A DNA stretch of 64,000 nucleotides, taken from Yoonia sediminilitoris (lineage in GTDB: Bacteria > Pseudomonadota > Alphaproteobacteria > Rhodobacterales > Rhodobacteraceae). Location: assembly GCF_003058085.1 (NCBI RefSeq), contig NZ_QBUD01000006.1:62001-126000 (forward strand), written 5' to 3'. Within the stretch, counting starts at the first letter, position 1, and each line of letters opens with the position of its first letter. The notes beneath the pieces were generated by a model. The model had not been told where the DNA came from. It searched no databases and saw only the letters and a program-made list of their open reading frames with translations. The position numbers and the translations under genes are program-made. Shown here in pieces: positions 18,765 to 29,008 of this stretch.

Positions 18765-20243
18765 ATGGCCAAGCAAAAGAAACAACCCCGCCCCAAGGCG
18801 CTGCCGCCCAAGGGCTTTCGCGATTATTTCGGTGCCGAGGTAGAGGATCGCACAGCGATGCTGCGCAAGATTGCCGAGGTTTATCATCGCTATGGGTTTG
18901 ATGCGCTGGAAACATCCGCTGTCGAAACGGTCGAGGCGCTGGGCAAGTTCCTGCCCGACGTGGACCGCCCCAACGAAGGCGTGTTTGCATGGGAAGAAGA
19001 CAAGGACTGGCTGGCGCTGCGCTATGACCTGACGGCCCCTTTGGCCCGCGTTTATGCGCAGTATCGCAACGACCTGCCAACGCCCTATCGCCGCTATGCG
19101 ATGGGCCCTGTCTGGCGCAATGAAAAGCCCGGACCGGGCCGGTTTCGCCAGTTTTATCAATGTGATGCCGATACGGTTGGGTCTGGATCAGTCGCCGCAG
19201 ACGCCGAGATTTGCGCGATGCTGGCGGATACGCTTGAGGCTGTGGGGATTCCCCGTGGTGACTATGTGATCCGTGTGAATAACCGCAAGGTTCTGAACGG
19301 AGTAATGGAAGTTGCGGGGTTGTCCGGCGACGACAAGGAAGCCGAGCGTGGGATCGTTCTGCGCGCGATCGACAAGTTGGACAGACTTGGCACGGACGGC
19401 GTGCGCGCTTTGCTAGGTGATGGTCGTAAGGATGACAGCGGCGACTTTACCAAAGGGGCTGGCTTGAATGACGAACAAGCTGAGGTTGTGATGGGCTTTA
19501 TGGATGCCAAGCGCGATACGGGCGTTGCGACGGTCGCACGTTTGCGCGAATTGGTTGGCGGTTCGACGATTGGGGCCGATGGTGTTGCCGAGCTTGAGAT
19601 GATTGCTGGTCTGCTCGATGCCCAAGGATACACGTCAGACCGGATCGAAATTGACCCCTCCGTCGTGCGCGGCCTTGGCTATTATACCGGCCCAGTATAC
19701 GAAGCCGAACTCACCTTCGAAATCGAGGATGAAAAGGGCCGTCCGCAGCGCTTTGGCTCTGTTGCCGGTGGCGGCCGTTATGACGATCTGGTCAAGCGCT
19801 TTACCGGACAACAAGTGCCTGCGACGGGTGTGTCGATAGGCGTTGACCGCTTGCTGGCCGCCTTGCGCGCCAAGGGGCGGATCAAGAGCACCGAAGTCGG
19901 CCCCGTTGTTGTCACCGTGATGGACCGTGACCGGATGGCCGACTATCAGGCGATGGTGGCCGAACTGCGCAACGCCGGTATTCGGGCCGAGGTCTATCTG
20001 GGCAATCCCAAGAGCTTTGGCAACCAGTTGAAATATGCCGATAAGCGCAATTCCCCTGCCGCTGTCATCGTCGGCAGTGACGAGATGGAAAAAGGCGTCG
20101 TGCAGATCAAGGACCTGATCCTCGGGGCAGAAATCGCCAAGAACGCGACGCTTGAGGAATGGAAAGACCGCCCCAGCCAGTATGAAGTGCCGCGCGACCA
20201 GATGGTCGCCAAGCTGCGCGAAATTCTGAATGGGCAGGGCTAA
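18765..20243 (+). CDS. hisS: histidine-tRNA ligase
   Basis: Class II aminoacyl-tRNA synthetase of 492 residues. It shows motif 1/2 segments [15 protein letters not shown] and [26 protein letters not shown], the histidine-binding [11 protein letters not shown], motif 3 region GGGRYDDLV, and a C-terminal anticodon-binding domain. The ATG giving [21 protein letters not shown] was used because this is the conserved N-terminus. Its TAA overlaps the start of hisZ (TAATG), and the set hisS-hisZ-hisG is a tight operon. Confidence 0.96.
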   Translation: MAKQKKQPRPKALPPKGFRDYFGAEVEDRTAMLRKIAEVYHRYGFDALETSAVETVEALGKFLPDVDRPNEGVFAWEEDKDWLALRYDLTAPLARVYAQYRNDLPTPYRRYAMGPVWRNEKPGPGRFRQFYQCDADTVGSGSVAADAEICAMLADTLEAVGIPRGDYVIRVNNRKVLNGVMEVAGLSGDDKEAERGIVLRAIDKLDRLGTDGVRALLGDGRKDDSGDFTKGAGLNDEQAEVVMGFMDAKRDTGVATVARLRELVGGSTIGADGVAELEMIAGLLDAQGYTSDRIEIDPSVVRGLGYYTGPVYEAELTFEIEDEKGRPQRFGSVAGGGRYDDLVKRFTGQQVPATGVSIGVDRLLAALRAKGRIKSTEVGPVVVTVMDRDRMADYQAMVAELRNAGIRAEVYLGNPKSFGNQLKYADKRNSPAAVIVGSDEMEKGVVQIKDLILGAEIAKNATLEEWKDRPSQYEVPRDQMVAKLREILNGQG

Positions 20244-21325
20244 TGCCAAACAGTCCCGAAACACGGACCGAGGCGCGGCGGCTGCGTGATCTGTTTGCCG
20301 CGATGGGCGCGCAGGTGGTCAAGGCGGATGTGCTGCAATCTGCTGACACGCTGCTTGACCTTTATGGCGAAGACATTCGCGCGCGTGCCTATCTGACCTC
20401 TGACCCGTTGCGCGGTGAAATGGTGCTGCGCCCTGATTTCACTGTGCCTGTCGTGCAGATGCATATGGAAAGTCAGGCGGACCCCGCGCGCTATACCTAT
20501 TCAGGCAAGGTTTTCCGCAAGCAGGAAACCGACGAGAGCCGCGCAAACGAATATGTGCAGGTGGGCTTTGAAGTCTTTGACGGTCGCGACCCGGCCCGTG
20601 CAGATGCCGAAGTGTTTGCCAGTATCGCGGACGCGCTGGGCAGCCTTCCAGTACAGGCCGCCACGGGCGATATCGGCCTGCTGAAGGCCGCTGTCGAAGG
20701 CTTGCAGACAACCGATGCGCGCAAAAGTGCGCTGGTGCGGCACATCTGGCGGCCACGCCGTTTTCGCAACCTGCTGAACCGCTATGCGGGAAAGCTGCCG
20801 CCCCCTGCCACGCGGGTTGCCTTGCTGGGCAATCCCGACCCGTTTGCGGATGCAGGGCCGGAAATCGGTCTGCGCAGCCGGGCAGAAGTGGAAGCGCGCA
20901 TTGACGCTTTGCGTGCGGATGCGGCCGCGCCGCATATTTCTGGCGAAGAGTTGGGCCTGATTGATGCAATCCTCAGGCTGCATGAGACAACGCCGAATGT
21001 TCTGGTTGAACTGGGTGACATCGCCGTCGATATGCCATCCATTCAGGCAGCAGTGGACCGGATGAGTGCCCGCACGGATGCGCTTGCCGCACGCGGTGTT
21101 GATGTGAACGGTCTGTCGTTCGAGGGCAGCTATGGCCGCACGTCGCTTGAATATTATGACGGGTTTGTCTTTGGTTTCACCGCCGTGGACAGGCCCGACA
21201 TGCCGCCGATTGCCACGGGTGGCCGCTACGACGCGCTTACGGCGCAGCTAGGGCGAGGCCGTGCCGTGCCCGCCGTTGGCGGTGTCATTCGCCCTGATCT
21301 GGTGCTGGAGGTGGCGCAATGCTGA
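20243..21325 (+). CDS. hisZ: ATP phosphoribosyltransferase regulatory subunit
   Basis: HisZ is a HisRS-like protein without tRNA-charging activity that activates the short form of HisG at the first step of histidine synthesis. The 360-residue protein shows the degenerate synthetase fold: RPDFTVPVVQMHME, YTYSGKVFRKQE, YVQVGFEVFD and a glycine-rich IATGGRYDALTAQLG. It lacks the HisRS anticodon domain. Overlaps by 1 bp with hisS and 7 bp with hisG show translational coupling. Confidence 0.93.
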   Translation: MPNSPETRTEARRLRDLFAAMGAQVVKADVLQSADTLLDLYGEDIRARAYLTSDPLRGEMVLRPDFTVPVVQMHMESQADPARYTYSGKVFRKQETDESRANEYVQVGFEVFDGRDPARADAEVFASIADALGSLPVQAATGDIGLLKAAVEGLQTTDARKSALVRHIWRPRRFRNLLNRYAGKLPPPATRVALLGNPDPFADAGPEIGLRSRAEVEARIDALRADAAAPHISGEELGLIDAILRLHETTPNVLVELGDIAVDMPSIQAAVDRMSARTDALAARGVDVNGLSFEGSYGRTSLEYYDGFVFGFTAVDRPDMPPIATGGRYDALTAQLGRGRAVPAVGGVIRPDLVLEVAQC

Positions 21326-22011
21326 AATTTGGCGTGCCCTCCAAGGGGCGCTTGATGGAAAAAACCTTTGACTGGTTCGGTGCGCGCGGGATCACGCTGC
21401 GCAAGTCCGGCTCCGAGCGCGAATATGCGGGCGCGGTGGACGGAATCGACGGGGTTGAACTGGTGCTGCTGTCAGCAGGTGAAATCCCCCGCGAACTGGC
21501 CGCTGGCAACATCCACCTTGGGGTCACAGGGTCAGATTTGGTGCGCGAAAAACTGGCCAATTGGAATAGTCGCGTGGCAGAACTGGCCCCTATGGGGTTT
21601 GGCGGGGCTGACCTGATTATTGCTGTGCCGCAGGCGTGGGTCGATGTGGATACGCTTGACGATCTGGATGCGGCGGCGGCGGCCTTTCGCAAGACCCACG
21701 GCTTCAGGCTGCGGATCGCCACGAAATATCACCGGCTTGTGCGTGAGTTCCTGCGCGAAAACGGGGTGGCCGATTATCAGCTGGTCGACAGTCAGGGCGC
21801 AACCGAAGGCACGGTCAAGAACGAGACGGCAGAGGCGATTGCAGACATCACATCAACCGGAGAAACCCTGCGGGCAAACGGTTTGAAGATCTTGTCTGAC
21901 GGAATGATCCACGCCAGTCAGGCGACACTTTTCCGAGGACGTCGCGAAGGTTGGACGAATGCCCAAAGGTCGAGCCTGAAAACCCTGCAAGAGCGTTTGC
22001 GTATTTCCTGA
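21319..22011 (+). CDS. hisG: ATP phosphoribosyltransferase, short form
   Basis: The catalytic subunit condensing ATP with PRPP to start histidine synthesis. At 230 residues it is the short form lacking the C-terminal regulatory domain, which explains the adjacent hisZ. Family segments: FGVPSKGRLMEKT, HLGVTGSDLV, RIATKYHRLVREFL and the PRPP loop around DSQGATEGTVKNETAEAIADI. Its stop abuts a convergent gene, with 1 bp between them. Confidence 0.94.
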   Translation: MLKFGVPSKGRLMEKTFDWFGARGITLRKSGSEREYAGAVDGIDGVELVLLSAGEIPRELAAGNIHLGVTGSDLVREKLANWNSRVAELAPMGFGGADLIIAVPQAWVDVDTLDDLDAAAAAFRKTHGFRLRIATKYHRLVREFLRENGVADYQLVDSQGATEGTVKNETAEAIADITSTGETLRANGLKILSDGMIHASQATLFRGRREGWTNAQRSSLKTLQERLRIS

Positions 22012-22012
22012 C

Positions 22013-22804
22013 CTACATCCCGGCTGCCTGTACCCCATCGCGGCAGGCCCGGTCGAGCGAACTTGGCGCGTGGCGAGCCGTGGAAAGAGACTGTGCGAGG
22101 TCTTTTCCTTCCACAGCAGAACCGGCAGTTCTGGCCAGACTATAAGTCGCAACCTGCGCCGTCCCTTTCAATACCTGCCGGGACAGCGCCTGCACACCAA
22201 GATAGTCAAGATGACTGGCCAGCAATCCCGCACCTGCGGCTTCTTCACCTGCTGCATTCTGTTCACAGGCGCTGGCATCCGTTGACAGGAACGACCGGCA
22301 AATCATCGGCCGCGCATCATAGGCACGGCAAGTGCGGGTCGCCGGGTCAAGCGCGGGACAGGCATTTTCGTGCCACTCCCGTCCGTCAGGTTGGCCCTGC
22401 AAGGGGGCAAGTGCGGCGTGCAGGCGCTCTGCCTCGACTTCGGTGATCAAACCACCTTCGCCGCCGGTCAGGATACAGCAAAAGGCGCAGCCCTTCTGGC
22501 ACGCGGCATTGCGCACCGCATCTGGTGGCGCCTTGAGCAATTCATCGCGCACAGCCATGCCCAAACGCCACGCAGCCTGGCCGTTGGCCATTTCCCCGAT
22601 GACGTCCTTTGGCGGCAAACCATGGGCAAATGCGGTCTGAAGATAGGACAACAGGATGCGCTTGGTGCGACTCTCAAAGCTGGCGCTGACCCCTTTCATG
22701 TGCGCGCGCTCGACCCGCGATATCAGATCGGCAATCGTCACAGGGCCAGCTTTCGCGGCCTTGTTCGCAAGTCTTCGGGCAGCACGGGCAGAGGTTGGCT
22801 TCAT
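22013..22804 (-). CDS. YkgJ family cysteine-cluster protein
   Basis: A 263-residue protein with a helical N-terminal half and a C-terminal cysteine cluster of the YkgJ/CxxCxxCC type: CQKGCAFCC, then CPALDPATRTCRAYDARPMICRSF. The pattern suggests a metal (zinc or Fe-S) site; no activity is established. The start is the ATG giving MKPTSARAARRLAN; the frame upstream overlaps the acyl-CoA ligase. It lies 10 bp downstream of that ligase gene and is likely co-transcribed. Confidence 0.85.
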   Translation of the reverse strand: MKPTSARAARRLANKAAKAGPVTIADLISRVERAHMKGVSASFESRTKRILLSYLQTAFAHGLPPKDVIGEMANGQAAWRLGMAVRDELLKAPPDAVRNAACQKGCAFCCILTGGEGGLITEVEAERLHAALAPLQGQPDGREWHENACPALDPATRTCRAYDARPMICRSFLSTDASACEQNAAGEEAAGAGLLASHLDYLGVQALSRQVLKGTAQVATYSLARTAGSAVEGKDLAQSLSTARHAPSSLDRACRDGVQAAGM

Positions 22805-22814
22805 CGTGATCGGC

Positions 22815-24353
22815 TCAGCCCTCTGCCGCGACCTGATCGCGCAAAAACCGGCGCAGGATTTTTCCTGACGCTGATTTCGGGATTTCATCGACCCAGCGTA
22901 TCTGGTGCAACTGCTTGTAATGGGCGAGCGTTTCGTCGAAAATCTTGTTGATGGCAGCCTCATCCGGGGCATTTTCACCCTTCACCACAAAGGCGATTGG
23001 TTTTTCCCCACATTCGGGGTCAGGCAACCCAATGACGGCGGCATCGGTGATCCCGTCCATTGCGACCAGCGTTGCCTCAAGTTCGGCGGGGGCCACCTGG
23101 AACCCCTTGAATTTGATCAGTTCCTTGAGACGGTCAACGATGAACATATAGCCATCCGCGTCAATCATCGCGATGTCGCCGGTGCGCAGCCAGCCATCTT
23201 CGACAATGGTGTCTGCTGTGGCTTTGGGATTGTTCAGGTAGCCTTGCATGACTTGCGGGCCTTTGATCCACAACTCGCCCTCTTGGCCGACGCCAAGGTC
23301 TGCGCCGCTTTCGGGGTCAACGATGCGGCACAGCGTGTTCGGACATGCTTGCCCGGCGGCACCGGGACGGTTGGCCGCCACTTCTGTCAGATGTGACACG
23401 GGCGAGAGTTCTGTCATCCCATAGCCCTGCAACGACACGCAATTCAGCCGGTTGCCAACGGCGTTGGACAGTTCTGCGCCCAAGGGGGCGGCACCTGAAA
23501 ACACCTGTTCGATCGACGACAGATCATAATTATCGATCAGTGGATGTTTTGCCAGCGCCAGCGCGACGGGCGGGACGATCCACATGCGGCGCGATTTGTA
23601 ATCCTGACATATCTGCAAGAACAAAGGCAGATCAAAGCGCGGCAACGTGACCACGGCGCCGCCACCCGCAAGGTGGACATTCATGATGACCGTCATGCCA
23701 TAGATATGGAAGAATGGCAGGAAACCCGCCGCTACTTCGCCCTTATAGAAGCCGCCGCCAGCAATAATCTGATCGACATTCACCACCAGATTGCGGTGCG
23801 ACAGCATCACCCCCTTGGGCAGGCCCGTCGTACCCGAAGAATAGGGCAGAACGACAGTATGATGATCCAGATCAACGGGGACCTGCGCGGCCAGCGGATC
23901 ACCCATCAGGGCCGCAAATTCCGGCGTGCCGATGGCAATGACATCCAGATCACCCGCCCCTGCGCGGGCCGTGTCCATGAAATCCGGAATGGTGAGCAAA
24001 ATCTCGGCCTGCGAATCCGACAGCTGATGTTTGACCTCGTTTGCGGTGTAGGTCGGGTTTAGCGTCGTGATGGTGCCGCCCGCCCAAGCGACAGCATGAA
24101 AGATGACGCAATATTCGGGGATATTGGGGGCCATCAGGGCAACGGTATGGCCAGCACCCAGACCTGCCGCAGTCAACCCACCTGCCAGCCGCTTTACCTG
24201 ATCCATGAACGCGGCCGCCGTCATCGTGCGCCCGCTTGGACCATCTATCAGCACGACTTCGTCCGGACGGTCGACAAGACCTGCAAAGACCCGCTCTGTA
24301 ATGGATTGATCGTTAAGCGCCACGTCGGCGAAAGGGCTGGTAAATATTGTCAT
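22815..24353 (-). CDS. AMP-dependent acyl-CoA ligase, 4-coumarate-CoA ligase-like
   Basis: A 512-residue adenylate-forming enzyme activating a carboxylic acid with ATP and CoA. Visible core motifs: A3 LPYSSGTTGLPKGVMLSH, A5 YGMTE, A7/A8 GWLRTGDIAMIDADGYMFIVDR, and A10 KSASGKILRR with the catalytic lysine. The overall pattern (APNIPEYCVIFHAVAWAGG, PPVALALAKHPLI) matches 4CL and medium-chain ligases; the true substrate cannot be told. No aromatic-degradation genes flank it. Confidence 0.92.
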   Translation of the reverse strand: MTIFTSPFADVALNDQSITERVFAGLVDRPDEVVLIDGPSGRTMTAAAFMDQVKRLAGGLTAAGLGAGHTVALMAPNIPEYCVIFHAVAWAGGTITTLNPTYTANEVKHQLSDSQAEILLTIPDFMDTARAGAGDLDVIAIGTPEFAALMGDPLAAQVPVDLDHHTVVLPYSSGTTGLPKGVMLSHRNLVVNVDQIIAGGGFYKGEVAAGFLPFFHIYGMTVIMNVHLAGGGAVVTLPRFDLPLFLQICQDYKSRRMWIVPPVALALAKHPLIDNYDLSSIEQVFSGAAPLGAELSNAVGNRLNCVSLQGYGMTELSPVSHLTEVAANRPGAAGQACPNTLCRIVDPESGADLGVGQEGELWIKGPQVMQGYLNNPKATADTIVEDGWLRTGDIAMIDADGYMFIVDRLKELIKFKGFQVAPAELEATLVAMDGITDAAVIGLPDPECGEKPIAFVVKGENAPDEAAINKIFDETLAHYKQLHQIRWVDEIPKSASGKILRRFLRDQVAAEG

Positions 24354-24493
24354 GTGCGTTCTCCTCCGCTTTCAATCATGGCACAGGAGCGCGGATGGGG
24401 CGAGACACTTTTGCGCGGAAGTTGCGCTGCAGCAAACCCGCAATGGCCGCGCGCGCCAAAGGCGCTGAAGTGCGGGATGAATAGGTCCTGACC

Positions 24494-24925
24494 CTAGCGC
24501 ACACCGATAGCCGCGAGTGCCTTTGACAATTCGGGTGGAAGCGCCTCTTCGGCCTGTCGCCCATCGGGCAAGTCGTCGGGCGCATCATCAACCGGCAAGT
24601 ACCGCCAGCCCTGAAAAGCGCGCTTTGGCGTCGCCTCAACCCGGATCAGACCGGGTTTGCAGCAAATCGCACAACGCCGGATCCCATCGGCGCCGATATA
24701 TTCATCAAGGCGCAGTATCGGCTGGCGACACAGGATTACACCTTTGATGACCCAGAAGATGGAGCCGCCATTGAGGATTTCATCAGCCCGTTTCGGCCAC
24801 ATGCGTGTGATGTGGCGCGGCAAGCCATCGTCAGTCTGGGCGCGCTTGGTGTTTTGCCATGCGCTCAAGCCCGCCACGTCTTCGGTGCCGACAGAGAGCT
24901 TGAGAAGATGCACAGTTTTCGTCAT
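24494..24925 (-). CDS. DUF1489 family protein
   Basis: A 143-residue protein of a family restricted largely to alphaproteobacteria. Conserved features: VHLLKLSVGTEDVAGLSAWQ, THITRMWPKR-like PRHITRMWPKRADEI, GGSIFWVIKG, and a CxxCCxPG segment (RRCAICCKPGLI) that may bind a metal. Function unknown. It is divergent from nrdJ across about 190 bp. Confidence 0.88.
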   Translation of the reverse strand: MTKTVHLLKLSVGTEDVAGLSAWQNTKRAQTDDGLPRHITRMWPKRADEILNGGSIFWVIKGVILCRQPILRLDEYIGADGIRRCAICCKPGLIRVEATPKRAFQGWRYLPVDDAPDDLPDGRQAEEALPPELSKALAAIGVR

Positions 24926-24991
24926 TCGTCCCCCCCGGGATGAACCCTAGATGTAAAGCCATTGGGTGGCCAATCAATAGCCAGAATGCAA

Positions 24992-25038
24992 AAGGTTTAT
25001 TTGGTATAAGTATGGATTTCAATCACAATATGTGGTAT
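24992..25038 (+). promoter_or_regulatory. candidate tandem NrdR boxes upstream of nrdJ
   Basis: The 16-mer TCACAATATGTGGTAT at 25023-25038 agrees with the known NrdR box consensus (acaCwAtATaTwGtgt) at 12 of 16 positions, including all core positions. A weaker 16-mer, AAGGTTTATTTGGTAT, lies exactly 31 bp upstream on the same helix face, the usual spacing of paired boxes. NrdR represses ribonucleotide reductase genes, so the position fits. Confidence 0.55.
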
Positions 25039-25119
25039 GCGAGTTCTCCTTTTCGAATCCTGCTCACCCCTTTATGGTGGGCTTCTGCCGTTCCCAAGCC
25101 AAGCATGAAAGTACCCGCA

Positions 25120-27402
25120 ATGACCCGTTTCTCTGCCCCAATTGCCGAACAAATCTGGGATATGAAGTATCGGTTCAAGGAGGCCGACGGCACACCGATT
25201 GACGACACTGTCGAAGACACATGGCACCGGATCGCGAAAGCACTGGCAGCGGTGGAAAAAGACCCAAGCGCGTGGGAGCCGAAATTCTACGACGCGCTAT
25301 CGGATTTCAAATTCCTGCCTGCTGGCCGCATTACAGCGGGCGCTGGGACGGCCCGGTCGGTCACGCTGTTCAATTGCTTTGTAATGGGCACGATACCCGA
25401 CAGCATGGGGGGCATTTTTGAGATGCTCAAAGAGGCGGCCCTCACGATGCAGCAAGGTGGTGGCATCGGCTATGATTTCAGCACAATCCGACCAAGGGGC
25501 GCGGGCGTTAAAGGTGTGGCGGCGGATGCATCCGGCCCGCTGTCATTCATGGATGTGTGGGACGCGATGTGCCGCACAATCATGTCAGCAGGGTCGCGCC
25601 GGGGCGCCATGATGGCAACCATGCGCTGCGATCACCCCGATGTTGAGGACTTCATCACCGCCAAGTCGGACCCTGCCCGCTTGCGGATGTTCAACATGTC
25701 GGTTTTGATCACTGATCCTTTCATGGAAGCGGTCAAGGCGGATGGCCCGTGGGATCTGGTCTTTGACGGCGATATCTACCGGACCGTGCGCGCCCGCGAC
25801 CTGTGGGACGGCATTATGCAATCCACCTATGATTATGCTGAACCGGGGGTGATTTTCATCGACCGGATCAACCAGATGAACAACCTGAGCTATTGCGAGA
25901 CGATTGCGGCCACCAATCCTTGTGGCGAACAGCCGCTGCCACCGTATGGGGCATGCCTGCTGGGGTCGATCAATATGGCACGGCTTGTGGCCAATCCATT
26001 TGATCAGGGCGCATCGCTGGACGAAGATGCACTTGTCGATCTGGTCGCGACGGCTGTCCGCATGATGGACAACGTGGTCGATGCATCGCGCTTCCCGCTT
26101 GAAGCCCAGAAAGCCGAAGCAAAGGCCAAACGGCGCATCGGCCTTGGGGTCACCGGGCTGGCCGATGCGCTGTTGATGGTCGGGCTGCGCTATGGCTCGG
26201 CAGAGGCGGCGCGTCAGACCGACCGCTGGATGCACGCCATCGCCCGCGCCGCTTATCTGGCGTCGGTCGATTTGGCACGCGAAAAAGGGTCGTTCCCATT
26301 GTTTGATGCGGATGCTTTTCTTGCGAGCGGAGCAATGCAGGATATGGATGATGATGTAAAAGACAAAATACGTCAAAATGGCATACGTAATGCGCTTTTG
26401 ACCTCGATTGCACCAACCGGGACAATCAGCCTTTATGCGGGCAATGTATCGTCGGGTATCGAACCTGTGTTTGCCTACAGCTACACCCGCAAGGTCCTTC
26501 AAAAGGATGGGTCCCGAACCGAAGAGGAGGTCGTCGACTATGCTGTGCAGATGTGGCGTGACCTGAAAGGCGACGCACCCCTGCCTGACTATTTTGTGAA
26601 TGCCCAAACGCTTGCACCGCTGGATCACGTGCGGATGCAGGCAGCGGCCCAGAAATGGATCGACAGTAGCATTTCCAAAACGATCAATTGCCCCGAGGAC
26701 ATCAGCTTCGATGCGTTCAAAGAGGTGTACATGGCCGCATGGGATCAGGGCTGCAAGGGCTGCACGACATACCGGCCCAACGATGTGACAGGATCGGTCT
26801 TGTCTGTGTCTGACGAAAGCGCCCCCTCTGAAGCGCCCGAGCAGGTCCGCAATAGCGGCGACGGCGCAGAGGTCGTCTATATGTCAGAGCCGCTTGATCG
26901 TCCGCAGGAACTGGAAGGCGCCACCTACAAATTGAAATGGCCGGACAGCGAACATGCGATCTATATCACGGTGAATGACCTGGTCATTGCTGGCCACAGG
27001 CGCCCATTCGAAGTGTTCATCAACTCAAAGAACATGGAGCATTTCGCCTGGACAGTCGCCCTGACCCGCATGATCAGTGCGGTATTCCGTAGAGGCGGCG
27101 ATGTATCTTTTGTCGTCGAAGAACTGAAAGCGGTCTTTGACCCCCGCGGCGGGGCCTGGATGGGGGGGAAATACGTTCCATCCATTCTGGCCGCGATTGG
27201 GGGGGTGATCGAAAAGCACATGATCTCCATCGGGTTTCTGGCGGGCGAAGGGATGGGCTTGAAGGCTGACCCAACGGCTGATGTAGTGGCCATCAATCAT
27301 GGCCAGCGCGGTAAAGCATGCAGTTCTTGCGGAGCGTATGATTTGAGAATGGTTGAGGGCTGCATGACTTGCGGGTCGTGCGGCTATTCCAAATGTGGCT
27401 AG
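25120..27402 (+). CDS. nrdJ: adenosylcobalamin-dependent (class II) ribonucleotide reductase
   Basis: It reduces ribonucleotides to deoxyribonucleotides using a radical from coenzyme B12, so it works with or without oxygen. The 760-residue protein has the barrel core with NPCGEQPLPPYGACLLGSINMARL (active-site Cys, Asn and Glu), GTISLYAGNVSSGIEPVFAY, and a redox-active, zinc-finger-like C-terminus (CSSCGAYDLRMVEGCMTC, then CGYSKCG). The frame is open 60 codons further up, but that part has no homology and contains the putative NrdR boxes. MTRFSAP, or the ATG five codons before it, is the likely start. No B12 riboswitch was recognised. Confidence 0.94.
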   Translation: MTRFSAPIAEQIWDMKYRFKEADGTPIDDTVEDTWHRIAKALAAVEKDPSAWEPKFYDALSDFKFLPAGRITAGAGTARSVTLFNCFVMGTIPDSMGGIFEMLKEAALTMQQGGGIGYDFSTIRPRGAGVKGVAADASGPLSFMDVWDAMCRTIMSAGSRRGAMMATMRCDHPDVEDFITAKSDPARLRMFNMSVLITDPFMEAVKADGPWDLVFDGDIYRTVRARDLWDGIMQSTYDYAEPGVIFIDRINQMNNLSYCETIAATNPCGEQPLPPYGACLLGSINMARLVANPFDQGASLDEDALVDLVATAVRMMDNVVDASRFPLEAQKAEAKAKRRIGLGVTGLADALLMVGLRYGSAEAARQTDRWMHAIARAAYLASVDLAREKGSFPLFDADAFLASGAMQDMDDDVKDKIRQNGIRNALLTSIAPTGTISLYAGNVSSGIEPVFAYSYTRKVLQKDGSRTEEEVVDYAVQMWRDLKGDAPLPDYFVNAQTLAPLDHVRMQAAAQKWIDSSISKTINCPEDISFDAFKEVYMAAWDQGCKGCTTYRPNDVTGSVLSVSDESAPSEAPEQVRNSGDGAEVVYMSEPLDRPQELEGATYKLKWPDSEHAIYITVNDLVIAGHRRPFEVFINSKNMEHFAWTVALTRMISAVFRRGGDVSFVVEELKAVFDPRGGAWMGGKYVPSILAAIGGVIEKHMISIGFLAGEGMGLKADPTADVVAINHGQRGKACSSCGAYDLRMVEGCMTCGSCGYSKCG

Positions 27403-27530
27403 GCCTGCAAAAGGCGCGTTGTTGTTTGAAACGGCTGGCAATTCAGTGCCACTTTGGCTGAATTGTCTGCCACTTTTCAGGACTATTTCTTCCACTCCCC
27501 GCTAAGTCATTGAAATTGCTGAATGCTGAA

Positions 27531-27564
27531 AGCGCTGATCCGAATGGGTCGGCGCTTTCTTTTT
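27531..27564 (+). terminator. rho-independent terminator downstream of nrdJ
   Basis: An 11-bp stem with two G-U pairs (AGCGCTGATCC / GGGTCGGCGCT), loop GAAT, is followed by TTCTTTTT. It stands about 130 bp after nrdJ. Confidence 0.8.
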
Positions 27565-27962
27565 GACGCCGCCAAGTCCGGTGGCACACCTTGCCCCCAC
27601 CGCGAAAAACGGTGTTTGTTCAGGATATGAAAACGCACCGCCATACCCGCGCCATACGGGTTTCCTGATCTGCCTCCCCGTCGGGAGCGGTATCAAAGAC
27701 ATGCGACTTCATCTTCCCCGCCTCTTGTCGCGTGCTGTTGTTTCCCATCTTTCCTTGCCGGATATGGAAACTGACCATGAAACTTATCAAGACTATCGAC
27801 ATCCCCCCATTATGAAACCGATCCGAAAGTGATCGTTGAACACCTGACCACATTTTAGAAGAATATGCGAAAGGACAAAGTCGCGGCTGATCTCATCGGC
27901 GACGAAGAGCGATCCGGCGACTTCGACGTGACAGACTTCGAAATCTTCGGAGACGAATTGTC
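27565..27962 (+). other. unidentified decayed sequence before the IS91 fragment
   Basis: No intact gene. Forward frames near 27776 and from 27807 onward read MKLIKTIDIP, then ETDPKVIVEHLTTF, a TAG, and KNMRKDKVAADLIGDE ending where the IS91 fragment begins. These could be pieces of one small gene broken by a frameshift and a stop. I do not recognise the protein. Confidence 0.3.
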
Positions 27963-28090
27963 CGATACACACATCGGGTCGTGATCTCGAACCACCGACT
28001 GGTCCGTGCGGATGTCGATAGTGTGGCGTTCCTTTGGAAAGACTACCGTGTCAAAACTGGTGACCGCCAAAAGGTCATGCGCCTCGGGAG
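27963..28090 (+). mobile_element. IS91-family transposase fragment
   Basis: The forward frame reads RYTHRVVISNHRLV, then DSVAFLWKDYRVKTGDRQKVMRL. This is the conserved internal segment of IS91/ISCR-type Y2 (rolling-circle) transposases. Only about 42 codons remain, with no start, catalytic region or element ends. It is cut off abruptly by the reverse-oriented IS110 fragment. Confidence 0.75.
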
Positions 28091-28813
28091 CTTTTGAAGC
28101 GCGCAGGATCATCGATGGCAGCTTTGAAAGTAAGGGCCGCAATCGGGCCAACGTCCGGAACAGTCATCATCCGCAGGCAGACGTTATCATTGCGGGCCGC
28201 GTTTGACCCGCCGATCCACGGCAAGATAGTATTGAAATATCGCAACGCGCGCGTCCAACAGCGGCAGCATTGCCTGAGACATTACCTCATCGGCGGCGAT
28301 CAAAGGGCGCACGAGGTCGTCAAAGCTACCATGCTGGACAGTTTTTGGCAGGCGCTGTCCGAAGAACTTCAAAAATCCACGAACCTCGTTTGCCAGATCA
28401 ATGGTTTTGTTGAGCAGGGCTTTGCAGCAGTTCAACAGAGCGCGTATTTTGTGGGCTTCACGGCTCTTCATATGAACCGGACTGAACCAACCTGTCCGCA
28501 ATATTTGCGCAACCCCATGGACATCATTCTTATCTGCCTTGCTACGCATCGCAGACAGCCCGACGCTGACCTGCCGGGCTTCCATGCCGACAACGTCAAA
28601 TCCGTCGTTGGTCAATCCATAGAACAGATGTTGACGCATCGTGCCCGCTTCAAAACCGATCCGAACAACTGGATGTGCGAAGCCTTTCAAGCAGTCCGTG
28701 ATCTCATCAACGTCACATGCCAACTCGCGCTCGAAAATGATCGCGCCTTTGGTATCTACAATGCATAGCGCGCAGGTCCGCAGCGACACATCCGGTCCCG
28801 CGAAATAATCCAT
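28088..28813 (-). mobile_element. IS110-family transposase remnant, frameshifted and truncated
   Basis: The reverse strand gives an IS110 N-terminal DEDD domain: YFAGPDVSLRTCALCIVD with the first Asp, GFEAGTMRQHLFYGL, VVGMEARQVSVGLSAMRSKADKNDVHGVAQILRTGW. It runs to a premature stop near 28187. In another frame it continues VCLRMMTVPDVGPIAALTFKAAIDDPARFKSS, the helix-hairpin-helix start of the Tnp20 domain, where homology ends at about 28088. The catalytic serine region is absent, so it is inactive. Element ends were not found. Confidence 0.85.
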
Positions 28814-29008
28814 CGCCTTTCTCCCTTGTTCACAGCAATCCTGTGATCATAACGGGAGCTCGACCTCACAACAGAGGCAGCCCAATTACGCATGCTATGG
28901 GCCATCCTCGCTTGGTATTGGCTGTCAGGTTCATTATCGCGGCGACCCCCAAGTTTCTTGTAAAGAAAGACGCAGTTTGTATACGATCCAGAAAGACGGC
29001 CTTCGTTC

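Noticed and set aside
24926..25119. Cobalamin riboswitch upstream of nrdJ
   Set aside because: No B12-box-like conserved core was visible. The region is short and instead shows candidate NrdR boxes.
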